This document shows, in pieces, positions 22,475 through 35,710 of a stretch of DNA of 64,000 nucleotides. This DNA comes from Vitis vinifera. Lineage: Eukaryota > Streptophyta > Magnoliopsida > Vitales > Vitaceae. Made by a program: the position numbers and the translations under genes. Location: the NCBI RefSeq assembly GCF_030704535.1, contig NC_081823.1, positions 25,236,001-25,300,000 on the forward strand. Direction: 5' to 3'. The notes beneath the pieces are model-generated. The model made no database searches, was not told the origin of the DNA, and saw only the letters and a program-made list of their open reading frames with translations. Numbering within the stretch: the stretch's first letter is position 1; the number at the start of each line of letters is the position of its first letter.

Positions 22475-24190
22475 GTCATTGTCTTCTATGTACAGACTGT
22501 GTAAAGGTTAATAAAAGACTCACCACTTATGATACATTGTGGTTGTATTTTTTTCTTTTTATTATATTTATTTAAATTTTAATGGTATTGTATTTTTTTT
22601 TTAAATGTTCATAATAGGAACCCTAAATTTTCTTTTTTCTCTTTAAATCGTTAGAATTTCACATGGCATCATAGCAAAATTGATTTTTTTAATAAGACTT
22701 TTGATTTATAATTTTATAAAAAAGAGTTTAATCTCATACACTTGCAAACAAAGTTTGTTCATATCCGTTTGATTGTAAAATTCTCTTTTGTCGTTTTTAA
22801 TCATAGGATATCATAATGGATGATTGTATCATTTTTTTTTCTTATTTGATCCGTAATTGAAATAATTGTTCTAGTTATATTTTCTACTACTCCGCCCATT
22901 TCATAAAGTATTCTTCCTACTTTTCTAGTTATACGGAATATCCTTTCCCCGAACCATACATCTTTCTATAGGTTGGATGGTGATCACTAGCTGATATATT
23001 ATGATATCATGTTAGTATATAAAATTCATTCATTCATTCATTCATTTACTTTTAATTTTTACTAGGGATAAAATACATTTAATAGGAGATAAAATGCATT
23101 TAAACTCAAACTTATGTTTCATGTATTATGCTTAATTTTTTTTCCCTTTTTTTTTTATTTCTTATCCCTTTTTTTTTTTTTTTACGTCTTTCAAGATCCA
23201 AAAGCAACAGTGTATTAAAATCGTAAATCAATGGATATATAGTAATATAATGGTTATAATATATTTACGTTAATTAGAAGAAACTTCAATGGTGTTTGTT
23301 TTTTTATTAAATAAGAAAAGTTAAAATATTTTATTTCTTTTATTTAGTTAAAAATAATTTATTGATATCAATTAATATAATTAAAATGAACTTCTTATTC
23401 ATAAGTTCAATCTAATTATATTGAATGATATCAACAGATTACTATTAATGAAAAAAAATCAAATATTTTAATTTTTTCTATTTAATAAAAAAACAAATAT
23501 TACTTTCTAAATTATATGTGGTTTTGAAATGTATTAAAAAAAGAAAAAATATTAAGAAAAATAATTTCTTTATGATTGGTTGTAAATTGAAAAAAAAAAT
23601 CAAATATAATTAAAATTAATAAGAAACTAATATATTTTAAAATTATTTAATTTTATATAAAAAAATTTAAAATAAATAAAACCAATTTAAAATAACATAT
23701 AAAAAATAATTTATTAACTTTAAATTTATTTTTTTATTTTCATTCACTTTTTCTTTCCTTCTATTTTTTCTATCTCTTTACTTTTTTTTTTTTTGATATT
23801 TTCTCTCAATTTTTTCCAAACTAAAAAATAGTCATAATTTTTTGTTTTTCCAAATTTGCCTAATTATGATCTAATATTGTGAAAGCAAAATTTGCATATG
23901 GTGGGTGGATATCATATAAGCTTCACTAGTTACTTCATCCACATATAAAAATTATTAAAAAAATTAATTGAATATGACTTATCAATTTTTGTGGAAATTA
24001 ATAGCTGAATTGACGATCCAACAAGGGTTTTAGAAGTATATGGAAATTTCTAATAAACATCCTTCATTTTTCATAATATTACGAGCATGCCACTAAAATT
24101 GTCCAGAAGTAAATTCAACATAAAATTCCCAAAAAAAAAAAACGAAAAGGTCAATCAGTATTGGAACTACAAGACCCAATGCCTGTCCCA
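22475..24190. repeat. Upstream block of resistance gene 2 (single copy)
   Basis: Contains one copy of the ~105-bp leader repeat and the AT-rich block that is present twice in unit 1. It gives the empty site for the 5.0-kb element. No genes seen. Confidence 0.75.
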
Positions 24191-24263
24191 AAACTAAGAA
24201 AAACAAGCCTAACCTTGGACTGAAGGCAGCAATGCTCTTTCTTCTACTTTGAATTGCTCCCAT

Positions 24264-27200
24264 CTACTTTGAATTGCTCCCATCAAGTGCTGGAAGAGAC
24301 CCGGAAAGAACCTCAGCTGCCAACTCCAACTCCTCTTCTGTTATGATCAATGGAGGCACCAGCCTCACAACATTCCCCTTTCCAGAGGTGAGCACCAGAA
24401 GGCCAGCTTCTTGACAGGCAACCACCAGCGGCGAGGCCTGGACGTCAAGCTCAATCCCAACAATGAGCCCAAACCCACGTACTTCTTTCACATGTGGGTT
24501 ATGTCCCAACTTCTGGGTTAAAATTTGCTTCAGGTATTGGCCCTTCTTGGCGACGCTGGCCAAGAAGCTGGGTTCTGAGATTTTTTCAAGGACAGCAAGA
24601 GCAGCGTTGCAGACAAGGGGGCTGCCAGCAAAAGTGCTTCCATGGTCACCAAAGTTTATGGCAGAAGCAACTCGTTCGGTGACCAGTACAGCACCGATAG
24701 GTAGGCCTCCAGCAAGAGGCTTGGCTAGTGTCATTATGTCAGGGAATACACCATAGGACTCATGAGCCCAGAGGTGCCCAGTTCGGCCTAGACCACATTG
24801 AACCTATAGAACAGGATCAGAACATGATCAAGATAGGAAAATTGAACAAATAATTAAGGACAAAAAGTAGGAATTTGGTTTAAAACAGAAGGCTGTTGGA
24901 GCTACAAACAAAATGAAACAGATTATTCACACAGAATAAATCTCAAATGCAGTCTCATCACCTTTGGACACTTCTGCTTTTCAAAGACAGAATCCTCTAC
25001 CATTTTTCATTCTAGTTGGGATTCAGCAAACAATGTAGTGTGCTTTTATGTATTAATTCCCTAACTGCATGATAAATGGAAACTGGATTCTGACAACAGC
25101 TTGTTTTTTATTTCAATTCATATTGGTTTGGGAATTGGAGTTTGGAAGAAAAAAACACCTTCACCTCACTCATTTAAACATAAAAGCAATAATGGCGATT
25201 TAGGGATCCATCTATAGAATTCCTATCTTTTTTGTATCTTTTCATGCAGCAAGTATTTTAATTTTTCTTTTTTCCTTTTTAATTTCTTATGGGGTTGGGA
25301 GTGCAAACAATTCTTCCTAGTCTAGACATCATCCCAATATCTTCTGGAAAACATTATTCATTAGCGAAGTAGTGAAGCAGAAAGTTTCTATCTGAAATGA
25401 GTTGAGGCCTAGCAGTTAAGTGGACATCTAAAGAAGGTAAACCAAGAGACACCAGATTGAGGCAAATACCCAATATGCGCACCAAACGTAAAATCTATGA
25501 AATCAAATCTAAGGGGATTGAAAAATGACTTTCGCAGATATTGTTTTCTGATATAATACAGTAAGTTTTAGGAAAATCTGACCATAAAATAAAATCCTTT
25601 CATGCATGTACTGAAAAAATTATCTGCAATTTGGCTGTTTCCAATCAAGCAATATAGGTAACATGATTGAACATATAGGATCAGTTTGAGCAACTATATT
25701 TCATCACTGAAATGTTTATTACCTCATCGAAAACAAGGAGAACCCCAGCATCATCACAAGCACTTCGCAGAAATTGTAAAAATTCCTTTGTTGCACTGTA
25801 TATACCCCCTTCTCCCTGGATGGGTTCCACAAACACTGCTGCGGTTTTGCCTTTCTGAATCAGCTCTTTTGTAGCTTCTATATTTCCATACTCTACAAAA
25901 GTGACTCCAGGCATAACAGGTTCAAAAGGTGATCGATAATGCTCCTTGCTGGTCAGAGCAAGAGCACCCATGGTCCTCCCATGGAAGCTATTTGTAAAAG
26001 CTATGAAATCCGTGGGAGGCTCCTTTGCATCCGGATGTGAGTGCCGCTGAAACTTCCTTGCAAATTTTATGGCAGCTTCATTTGCTTCTGTTCCAGAATT
26101 TGAGAAAAACACACGATCAGAAAAAGAACAAGCCACTAGACGCTTGGCAAGCTCCACCTGCAGCAAAATCATAACTGCTTAACAAACAGAGGAAAGGTTT
26201 CGTGCACCAAATTAAGAAAAAGGCCTCACAGCAAATGAAAAAAGAGGAGTTGAATATTATGTTACAGAGGAAAGGTTTTATCGTTGATATAGCTGTTACT
26301 TGCAACGAATATGTTTCCTGCTATAGTTTCAGTAACGAACCATTTTTGCTATTATAAGTTTTGACTTTTCAATATGATGAAACAAGACAAGTTATTTTGA
26401 ACTGCACAAAGGCAAACACTTTTAGAAATATTCCAATGGCTTTTGGATCTAGAGTGACATGAAAAAGGGAAGGAAATTTGTATAAAATAAAGTTCTCTCC
26501 TTTCTGCTATTAACATAGGCTTTGCCACCTAATTGACTGTAGTAAGCCAAATTTCTTCATGGGGAGGGTCTCAAATACCTTGCATCTGATTGAATTAGTG
26601 AATAAAGCCCCACTATTTCGGCTAATAATAACTCGATGGTATTGCCAGTATTTTGGGTATTCAGTTAGAATTTTTAAATAAACAAATAAAGAAAATCAAT
26701 GCATCACAATAGTGCACTTTACCAGGCATTGACAAAATAAATGATCACAAGTTGTTCTTTTGTTTATATAATTATGATTAGGATGACTTATGCACCCCTA
26801 TCTTAGCAAACTTTACAGGGCAAAGTACTGAACATAATCAGGACTGGACAACACTTTTTCATGGAACGCACTTATGTTCTTGAGCACTCTAGGACGCCAA
26901 ATTATGAACGAAAGGAACCTAAATCTCTTGCAATCACCCATCACTAGTTTTCCACATCAATTCGCTCATCTATGTGCTCATCATTAGAATCACCCAGACA
27001 ATTACTCTTACACAGGGATTTCTATTGTGGGACAGTTTTAGCAACTAAAACTCGAGCCACTCTGAATCAGTCAAATTCTGCAGGTTGTTAGTGTGTGCTG
27101 TGGAAGTGTATGGCAGTTCAAATTTATGCATTTTCTTTTTCTGGAAATCACAATGCTTTCTGTGAGAAGCCTGAACCAAACATCAACCCTAGCTCAAGCT

Positions 27201-29219
27201 CTTTCCATAGAAACTAGAAAGGACAATCCATATATAGCTGATTACTTCCAGACTTGCCAGGCTGCTCTGGTATGTTGTTCCCTGACTTCCCAGTGTCCTT
27301 GGCAGCAGGACCCAGTTTTTTTCTCTTCTACCTTCTTTCTGTAGGTATGCCACTAAAAAGGGTACAACAATTGGGGTTCCTTTTCCATAGTGCTCTGAAT
27401 AATTTTTTTGAACCAGGCCCAACCCTAAATTAAAAAAACATCAGCTCAAGCTTTCCCATTTTGATTCACATTTTTCATGGCCTTTTCAATGGTGTTATTA
27501 CAGCAGTCCTATATCAAACAGGCTTTTTACCTCTCTTGTCTAGTTTCCTACCATGCAATGTGTGTGTGGGAAGAGGAGAAGAGAATTTTCGTGCTACATC
27601 ACTGGTTTAATAATAATATTGACAACTGAATGGGTACTCTAGTTTGGCAAGGGAAGAACATACTAGGGAGGAATTATCTAAATAGCACATCAACTCCCTA
27701 AAACCAATGTCTCTTCCCAAACACAAGCATAGCCTACAAGTGATGATAAATAGATGAGGTATACGTATGCTCATTGCCACTTCATCAGTCAAAGAAACAT
27801 CAAGAAGTAGACTGTATGGTTTATTACTGAGGAAGACCTGCCTGATATTTGATTTAGCTATCATAACAAGTATAAAATACCATCTATTAATAAACATTAC
27901 GAGAATCTGGAGTTACATCCCAAAATGCACACAGGGTGTGGAGAGATTTGAATTATAAAGCTTTTATGATAACTAGTGCATGATGTTCCATATATGTAAC
28001 ATTGGTGAAGTTCAATAATTCATTTTTTCTAGCCCTGGTAATTCTCTACTCTTTGGCAGTAATCCCTATACAAAGTTGGAATAAGAGGCATTTCTCAATT
28101 CTCTACACGCATATGTACAAAATACACAAATAAATTACAGTGCACTCGTATAGTAATAGTTGATGCAGAAGATGTACATGATAAACCTACAAATGTGATT
28201 TTCTCTCAGGAAGTTTAGATGATCCAAGGAAATTACACAATGCCTATTTTGCTGGAAAAAATATGTGAAGGCACAAGTCCATTGTTACAAATGAGAGTAT
28301 CCTGAAACAAAAAACACGATGAAAGGAAAATCTAAGTAGCTTCTTTTCTGAAAATCCTAAAAAAAAACGATTCTATACATCATTAGAAACACAAGGAAAA
28401 AAAAAAAAAAAAAAGGGAATTTGAAAATGTAACTAGAAACAAAATATTTTGTGTCAAATGCTACATGAAGAAACAAAAAAAAAATGTTTTCATTTCCAAA
28501 TAAGGCACAAATGCCCTTAAACCTGAGAAAATGTAGAAAAACAAAGTAAACAGTCATTTTTGGATCTCAAATTACCTATTATTTGAGGTCTAGGAAAGGA
28601 AAACCTCCTGACTCACAACTGTAATACAATCATTTGGGTCTGTCAAAGTAGTTCTTCATTTTCCAGAAACCAAAACATAAGATTAAAAAACTCAAAGAAC
28701 CCATTTTCTTTTCTTTTCCTCAATTTTCCAAGCAACCAAACAAAGTATTAAGGAAACATATCAACAACAAAAATCAAGAGAAGCATTAACCTGAGGGATT
28801 GAGTAGTAGATATTGCTGACGTGGGTCAGCGTGTTTGCCTGTTCAATGACGGCTTTCAACCAAGTTGGGTCACCATGTCCAAGTGAATTCACTGCAATCC
28901 CTGAACTCATATCCAAATACTCTCGTCCTTCAGCATCATACAATTTGCATCCTTTTCCGCTCACAAGTACAATTGGAGTTCTTGCATATGTTCCCACAAT
29001 AACTCTCCCTTCCATCTCCATGACATCCTTGCTCTCCCCAAACCCTAATTTCCCTAAATTTGCAGACTTTGGCGCTTTAACCTCCACATTAAGGCATGCA
29101 GAGACGGCTCTCTGACCATTGACCTGAACTAATGTTCGTCCTCCCTCTAGCTTGAACACCCGATGAACAGTGTTTGCTTGAGAAACTGAACTGTTGGGAA
29201 AAACATGCATGCAGCTCAT
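24264..29219 (-). CDS. Acetylornithine aminotransferase, organellar (three exons)
   Basis: Exons 28791-29219, 25723-26157 and 24264-24803, all with GT-AG borders in phase 0, give 467 residues, the usual length. The enzyme is PLP-dependent and converts N-acetylglutamate semialdehyde to N-acetylornithine, with glutamate as amino donor, in plastid arginine synthesis. N-terminal about 70 residues lack the conserved core and are Ser/Val/Arg-rich, as a transit peptide. Motifs: [14 protein letters not shown] in exon 1; [14 protein letters not shown] near 164; [13 protein letters not shown] near 202; VEPIQGEGG near 253; [12 protein letters not shown] near 286; PLP lysine about K316 in [12 protein letters not shown]. 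Start is the first ATG (29219). The Arabidopsis orthologue is WIN1/TUP5, reported as a bacterial effector (HopW1-1) interactor. Exons 2-3 are duplicated at 13541-15120. Confidence 0.93.
26158..28790 (-). other. Intron 1 of the aminotransferase, containing the duplication breakpoint
   Basis: 2.6-kb intron between exons 1 and 2. Homology to unit 1 ends inside it at 27057. Donor CAG/GTTAAT at 28791/28790 and acceptor TGCAG/GTGGAG at 26158/26157. Nothing else is recognised. Confidence 0.8.
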
Positions 29220-29262
29220 CCTATTTTGCAATCTTTGAGATTTTCCCTTTCACTCTGCTTTC

Positions 29263-30593
29263 CTGCCAAAAAATGAAGGAAAAGGAGATATATTAAGATC
29301 TTGAATTTATTGGGATCCAAAAAATGCAAAACCTACACCAACCCGGCCTATGTATTTCATTTTCTGTAAAACAAAGAGCAAAAACATACAATTAACAATC
29401 CATTTCTCATTTTCTCTCTGATTCACCAAGCACTCATTTTGCATAGATTTTTAGTTTACAATTAGAAATTCACATTAAAAAAGTCGCAGAACCATTTTCT
29501 TTAATGAGAAAATACAGGAAAAGGAAAGTAAACTAAGATTTGGAGTCTCATGTTGTTTATCACTGAACACAATGTAAGAAAAGCAAGAAAAACAATTGGA
29601 AAAGGAAGCTAAACTAAGATTTGGAGTCTTATGTTTTTTATCACTTAAACATAATGTAAGAAAAGAAATTAAACACAGTTCAGACATTCTTTCTCACACA
29701 TGGAGAGTGGCTGGAACACATGACCTCCTGCCAAACCAAGCTCTAATACCATGTTCAATTACCAATTTTCTTAAAAGTTTAAGCTTGCAAGACTTGGGTT
29801 CACAATGTATATCATGTTCTTTAACACTATCCAAGACAAATGACCCAATGCAAAGTTCATTTTAACTCCGCTGGTTGCTGAGGATATGCAGGAAAATAAA
29901 GCCCATAAAAAAGCTCCATTGAACTGAGCCCAAATACAGCTGTTCAATTTAGTGGTGAAAATGTCCTTTTTATTTTAATTGGTTATGCGTTGGAAATGAA
30001 AATAGCTTGAAACATAAAATCATATAACATGTATTATTTTCTTTTCTTTTTCCTCTCTCTGAGCAACCAAACAGACAATTATTTTCTTTAATTCACCTAA
30101 TTAAGCTTAGAGATTCTCATTGTAACTCTGACCCATCAAAGGAAACCTTAATTTTGCACATATTTTTAGTTTTTAAATACAAATTAATGTTAAAATCAGC
30201 TGCAGAACAGTGTTTGGTTGCCGAGAAAATGCAGGAAAACCAAAATAAACTAAATTTGCAGTCTTGCTTTTTCACTGCCTGAATCCCGATAAAAACGAAA
30301 GCAACCTCTCAGCTAACCATAATGCAAGAAAATCAACTCAATGAAAACTTTAATTTAACCCCATTTGGATGCTGAGAAAACGCAGCCCCCTCAAAAAAAA
30401 AAAAAAAAACCTCCATTGAACTGAGCATTCATGTGGGTTTTTTCTTTTCTTTTCTTTTCTTTTCTTTTCTTTTCTTTTTTTCCCTCTCAGCATGAAGTAT
30501 GAGAAAATCAGGAAATGTTCCATTTTCTTTTATTTTTCTCAGGTTTTTCAGCCACCAAACAGAGGGAAAAGAAAAAAAGAGAGGAAGTTTTAC
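29263..30593 (-). other. Probable leader (5' UTR) intron of the aminotransferase
   Basis: Acceptor TTTGGCAG/GA ends at 29263, 43 bp before the start codon, and a donor AAG/GTAAAA lies at 30594/30593 next to a GC-richer exon-like segment (30594 to about 30750). The intron is inferred. Inside are two tandem copies of an about 81-bp unit (29515-29670, with AAACTAAGATTTGGAGTCT), later related copies near 30220-30350, and the motif TTTGGTTGCCGAGAAAATGC. A TTTTC repeat runs from 30439 to 30476. Confidence 0.55.
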
Positions 30594-30759
30594 CTTTCAA
30601 TCTTCTGAATGAATTCTACCGCTCAAGGGACAGAGGCTTCTCACCTCAGCTATGATGCTCTGGCAAAAAGAGGAAGATATTTTCAACTGCTGAAGGAGCA
30701 ACGGAGCATGCACATGGAGTTCGATATGTTTGGCGGCTGGGATATTCTTTTCTCTTCTC

Positions 30760-33570
30760 TCTTCTCCTTTTCCTTTTATGACAAAACGTTATTAGAAAGA
30801 GTCCATCAATGCTCGCTAGAATATCTTATATTGGCTTTCTATAGATTTTTATTTTTATTTATTTTTATTTTTAATGACCCTAATGTATATTGAATTAAAA
30901 TTTATTAATTTTTTTAAGCTTGGTTAATAAAAGAATTTAATTTTTATTTAAATTATTAAATTTAATTTGCATTTGCATAAACTTTTTATTTTTTATTTTT
31001 AAAATTTTAAAATAATAATAATGATTTACATTGAAAAATTAATGATTTTAAAAATTATTTATAAAAATTTTACTTCATCAAATTTAAAAAGTTTTAAAAA
31101 TAATTTTTAAAGATATATAATAAAACTATATTTTTTATAGAAGTTTTTAAATTTAAAAACAAAAATAACAAGTATGTCCCTTATTAATATTAAATAATAA
31201 ATTTGTTTATTTATATAATCCAAAACAAAATTTTTATGTTGTGTTTTTGTTTTTTTGAAAATAAAAAAAACATGAAAATGCATTTATTATCAAATACTTA
31301 TAAAACAAGTTTTCGAGAATTGTTTCGGAAACATATTTTAATTGTTTTTTAGTGATTGTTTTTTTTTAAAAAAAATTGAAAATAATGTACCATAGATAAA
31401 AGTTATTTTTTAAAAATACAAAGAAGGTTAAAAACATTACAAATTTTCAAACTAATTTTTGCTCAAGAAAACATGTTAAAATTGTTTCTAAAAATAATTT
31501 TCAAAAAATAATTTTTAAAAATAATTATAATCTTTTTTTTATTCAGTTATCGATTTTGTTAATATATCAACAATCAAATCAATAGAAATAAAGTAGATAT
31601 ATATATATATATATATTGATGGTTAAATTTTACAAAATGTTAAATTATATTAGATGAAAATTTGGACAAAAAATATTAATGAGACAGAAATTGATTGGAT
31701 TTTATGAAAATATTAAATAAATGGTTTCTTGATCAAAATTTATTAAAGTGTTAAGAAAAACTCTAAAAAAGAATGATATTATGATAGGTCCAATAGTCGG
31801 TTCAAACGATTTGAAACCGGTCCATTGGATAGACAGTTCAAAAGAAGGCCATCGGTAGACAGTCTGGTCGGGTCCGCCGATTCGAGTTTCAAAACACTGA
31901 CTTAAGTTATACGAAGTAGTTTTATTAGAAAAATTGAGATAAAGTCATGTCTTTCGGCCCATTTTGATATTATTCAAAGTTTAGAGGCCCATTTTCTTAA
32001 CATTCTGAGCCCAATAGCCCAAACTAAAAGACAATCCCACCCTAGCGTGGGAGTCTTCTTCTCGAATCCCAGTTGATAAAGTGGCAGAGACTACCGCTCC
32101 AGTCATGAGACCGGAGCACCGGAGCTCAATCCTGAGCTGGTCTTGCAACTCCTGGGAGGAGACCCACAAAATTCAACGTTGTTCCTTTCCGAAACCTCCG
32201 CTTCATTCTTGGATTCACCAAAACCTGGCAACACTCCAGAAAAAAATTATTTCACGAAAGGTTCGACTTCTGAAGTTATAGAAATCAAAATCAAAATCAA
32301 AATCAAAATCGAACCCAGAAATCAAAACCACCCAAATTATAGAAATCGACACCTTTTTCGGTGCTGTGGCAGATGGGTTGCAGAAATTGGGAGTTTTCTA
32401 GTGCGATCTAATGAATATTCCAATGCGAAAATGACCAATTTTTTTCAAGATTCAACCTGGCGAAACTCTCCAAAATCTACCCAGCAAGCAAATTGTTCCC
32501 AAGATCATCAAGCACTGTGAGTCTTCAAACCTGGTGACAAACTCCGGAAACGACCCGGAAAACCAACAATGGGGAAACCCATGCATGGTGACTTCAACCT
32601 CGTGGATGGAGGCGGGACAGAGGCTGCGATCTTACGAGGCCACCATCATCCATTGAAGCTGGCGACGCTAGCGAACGACGTCGGGAAAGGTGGCTTCGGT
32701 GATGCTGCCAAGGTGGTGGTGTTGAGTTCATCAAAGGGCTAAAACGGAAATGTCCAAGGATTATTGTTTTCAGTTTGCTTGGTGGGTTTATTTTTGTTAT
32801 TGGACCCTTGATCCGAACTCTGCAAAAATTGGGTTACCATATTTTCAATGGTTTTGAAATTGGTTCTGTTTATGTAATTTTTTAAAACATTTTTTAAATT
32901 ATAAAATTTGTCATTTTCAATACATTGACTATTATTTTAACATCTATTTAGATTTAAATGTATTTAAGAATATAAAATAAATTATTTTTTAATTTATAAA
33001 TATTTATGATTTTATTTTTAAATTAATATGTAAGAAACTGAATCGAATGTATGATTTCTTATTAAATTAAGTTTTATACCATATTGAACTACCAATTTTC
33101 TTAAAAATATAAATTTATAATATTTAGATTTAATATACATATCATGGCATCATGCTTCTTGATAATGTTCACAAGTAATGTTATAATTTCTGATTAATCT
33201 TATATATTCTAAGCGACCCTTAAACTTAATAGTAACTTTTTTTTTTTTTTTCAATCTCCCACAATTAAGTTGTGGTTGCTTAGGGCCAGTACTATACTCA
33301 AATTTAGTGATAGAAAGATGGTTCCTTTTTCTTCCTTTTTTTTTTTGTTTCTTCTATTGGCCAACAACGAAAGATAAAGTCATTGAATATTAACATGAGT
33401 CTTCAAAATTAAAGTTGTTTTTCAAATATCATACAAGAATTTTATAAGCATCATGTATGAACGGATGCCAAAAACAATAAAAATAATGCATACAAAACAT
33501 ACAAGTTTTGGGATTATTAAGGAAGCAGGATATGTATATTGAATCCAAATACTATAAATTTAAACTTTTA
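30760..33570. other. Intergenic DNA, no supportable gene
   Basis: AT-rich from 30900 to 31770, with a TA run at 31597-31616. A GC-richer stretch at 32000-32760 has open frames on both strands without a domain, plus a short AAATC repeat at 32284-32310. Exon-like base composition there could mark a degraded gene, but nothing fixes strand or frame. Confidence 0.45.
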
Positions 33571-33947
33571 GACTATGTTTGGTCCCGAAAAATACTAAGA
33601 AAAGGGAAAAAAATCATGTGAAAAATTATTTTCTTTAGTTTGGATAACATAGAAAATATGATGAAAAAAAAATTAAGGAAAATATCATAATATTTTTCCT
33701 ATTGTTTTCCTTTAAAAATAATGAGAAAAATAAGAGAAAAAGAGAAGGGAAAAGTTGGGGAAAATTTTATTGGGCTCGTGGTCTTCACTGATACCACCTT
33801 TTTTTCCCCCAAACTCCGGTCCCGCCGCACCACCACACCCCGGCCTGACCCAAACCCAAACTCGCATCGAAGCCTTAACCCTAATTGCACCAAAACCCTG
33901 AAACCAAAAACGACCACTAAGCTCCACAAAAAGAAACCCCCCACGAA

Positions 33948-35710
33948 ATGCAACGTGGAGGGGCGACAGGCTATCACAACGCTCTGGGTAGCACAATCGA
34001 TGACGACGAGTGTGCGAAGGTCATCAATGGCGTCAGCGCCGGAGGAGACAAGGCGGTTGAGGAGTACTTGAGCTCGATCGGAAAGACGGTGGAGGTCAAT
34101 GACCATGTGGAGTTTGGGGGGATCGGGGGAAGACTTGATGTTGTGTTGAGGATTGTGAAACCAAGGTTTGGTTAATTTTGATTTTGATGATAACAAAACA
34201 AGGTTTAGAACTAATGACTACATTTTAAGTGTGATTAGGTAAGACGACTTCCAAAGTGGCAATTCAAAGACAAATCAAGCCAAAGAGAAATCATGAAGAA
34301 GAAGACCACCTCAAAGAGAAGAGTTTTTTCAAGACCAAAGCTTCTTAAGATCTCTTTGTAAGGTTGTTGGTGCACTAGGACTTTCATGCATTTTATTCTT
34401 TATTTATGCACCAAAATCATCCAAGAGTAATATTGTTTTAAATATCTTAAGAATTGGATGATTTCATGTTTTCAACTAAAACCTTGTGTTAAATGATTTT
34501 CAAACTTGTGTTAAAAGGTTTTAAGTTGAAAAAGGTTGAGTGTTGAGCAAAAAAAATGGCTCAACTGGTTCAACCGGTCGACCGGTTGTGCTCGTCTGGT
34601 CGAGGACCGGTTGAGGGAGGCCAAAAAGTTTATCTCTCTCCCAGTGCCTTCTCTTCCTAGTCAAGGTTGAACCTCAACCGGTTGAGGTCTGGTTGAGGAC
34701 CAGTTGAGGCCTAACAATCACTTTTCTTAACAGCTAGTCAACCGGTCGACCCCTAACTCGACCGGTCGAACCCCCAAGGGCTAGTATGACTTTTTTCTTC
34801 TATAAAAAGGCTCCAAACTTCATTGTTTAATAAACAAAAACCTTCCCAAATCATTCTTAATTATATTTGAGCCTTGGAAGAGTATTTTTGAGTGCACCAT
34901 TATTCCAAAACTTGCATATCTTTAGTGCACCATCCAATCCTAGTTTCTCTTGTATCATTTGAGCTTAAAGTTCTTGTGTTAGGATTTTTGAGAGATCATT
35001 TTATTTGTAAATCTTTGAGAGGAATTTTCTCAAGTGAGGGGTATCACTTGAGAGGTTGGTCAAGAGTGGGATAACTCTTGAGAAGTGTAAAGGGTGCTTG
35101 GAGCCAAAAGTCCAAGAGGGTGAATTGGAACCATAATCCAATTGTAAAGAGATTGGAAGCTTGGTTAAAGCTTCAAGATAGTGGAACCCTCACTTGGTTA
35201 GGAGGTTGAGGAGAGTGGACGTAGGCAGGGAAGTGCCGAACCACTATAAACTCTCGTGTTTGCACTCTCTTTTCCCTAACTCTTTTAAATTATATGCAAT
35301 TGTTTTTATTTTGTTTATTATATACTTGCATATAATTGTCTCTTTTTTTTGTATAGTTTAAATTTGTGAAAAAGAGACTATCACCCTATTTACCCCCCTC
35401 CCCCCTCTCTAGAGTGATTATCATAGTTTGGAGTAGCCTCAGATTCCTAACAAGGATGGTAGTGGTGGGGTTTCTTGAGGGTGTTAGGACGTTGTATTGA
35501 GGAAGAGATTGGAGGACAAAGCTATGGGTGGCCATTGGGGGTGAGTCGTGGAGAGTTTGTGAGAATGTGAATGGAGTTCATTACATAGAAGGGAATGAGA
35601 AATGGAGTTTAGCCACCTCAGCAAATGGCTTCGGTTATTTAAGCGCCGCACGGTTGCTTGAGAAACATGTCTCCTCCATGAATCAGATTTTTTTTAAAGT
35701 AGAACTATAG
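33948..35710 (+). pseudogene. Unrecognised gene fragment split by a solo LTR
   Basis: An ATG at 33948 opens a frame encoding about 67 host residues (STIDDDECAKVINGVSAGG and AVEEYLSSIGKTVEVND are typical pieces) before the LTR at 34154. After the LTR, 35458-35710 continues with GC-rich coding-like sequence, including WRVCENVNGVHYIEGNEKW in another frame. Across the inserted LTR the first frame would reach a stop within about 15 codons, so the original gene structure is uncertain. I do not recognise the family. The GC content is clearly above that of the surroundings. Confidence 0.35.
34154..35452 (+). mobile_element. Solo LTR, 1.3 kb, Copia (SIRE/Maximus-like)
   Basis: Begins TGTGAAACCAAGG and ends GATTCCTAACA, flanked by the 5-bp duplication AGGAT at 34149-34153 and 35453-35457. 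The segment GATTTTGATGATAACAAAAC near the start and CACCCTATTTACCCCCCTC near the end are typical of large plant Copia LTRs. A GGTCGACCGGTT-type repeated stretch lies at 34570-34770. Orientation follows from these landmarks. No internal retroelement genes, so it formed by LTR-LTR recombination. Confidence 0.88.

Larger units (their letters stand above)
18927..27057. repeat. Tandem segmental duplication, unit 2 (right copy)
   Basis: Same order as unit 1: 3' flank, CC-NB-LRR gene, upstream block, aminotransferase exons 3 and 2, and the right flank (26590-27057, matching 18470-18926). It lacks the two transposons of unit 1. Past 27057 the sequence is single copy. Confidence 0.88.

Noticed and set aside
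29219-29231. Start of the aminotransferase four codons further upstream
   Set aside because: The codon there is TTG; the first ATG is at 29219.
30609-30893. Plus-strand 94-codon frame near the aminotransferase promoter
   Set aside because: More likely antisense to the leader exon, and the second half is low-complexity Phe-rich translation.
33699-34196. 165-codon minus-strand frame
   Set aside because: It begins inside the solo LTR and runs antisense through the GC-rich fragment; no recognised domain.
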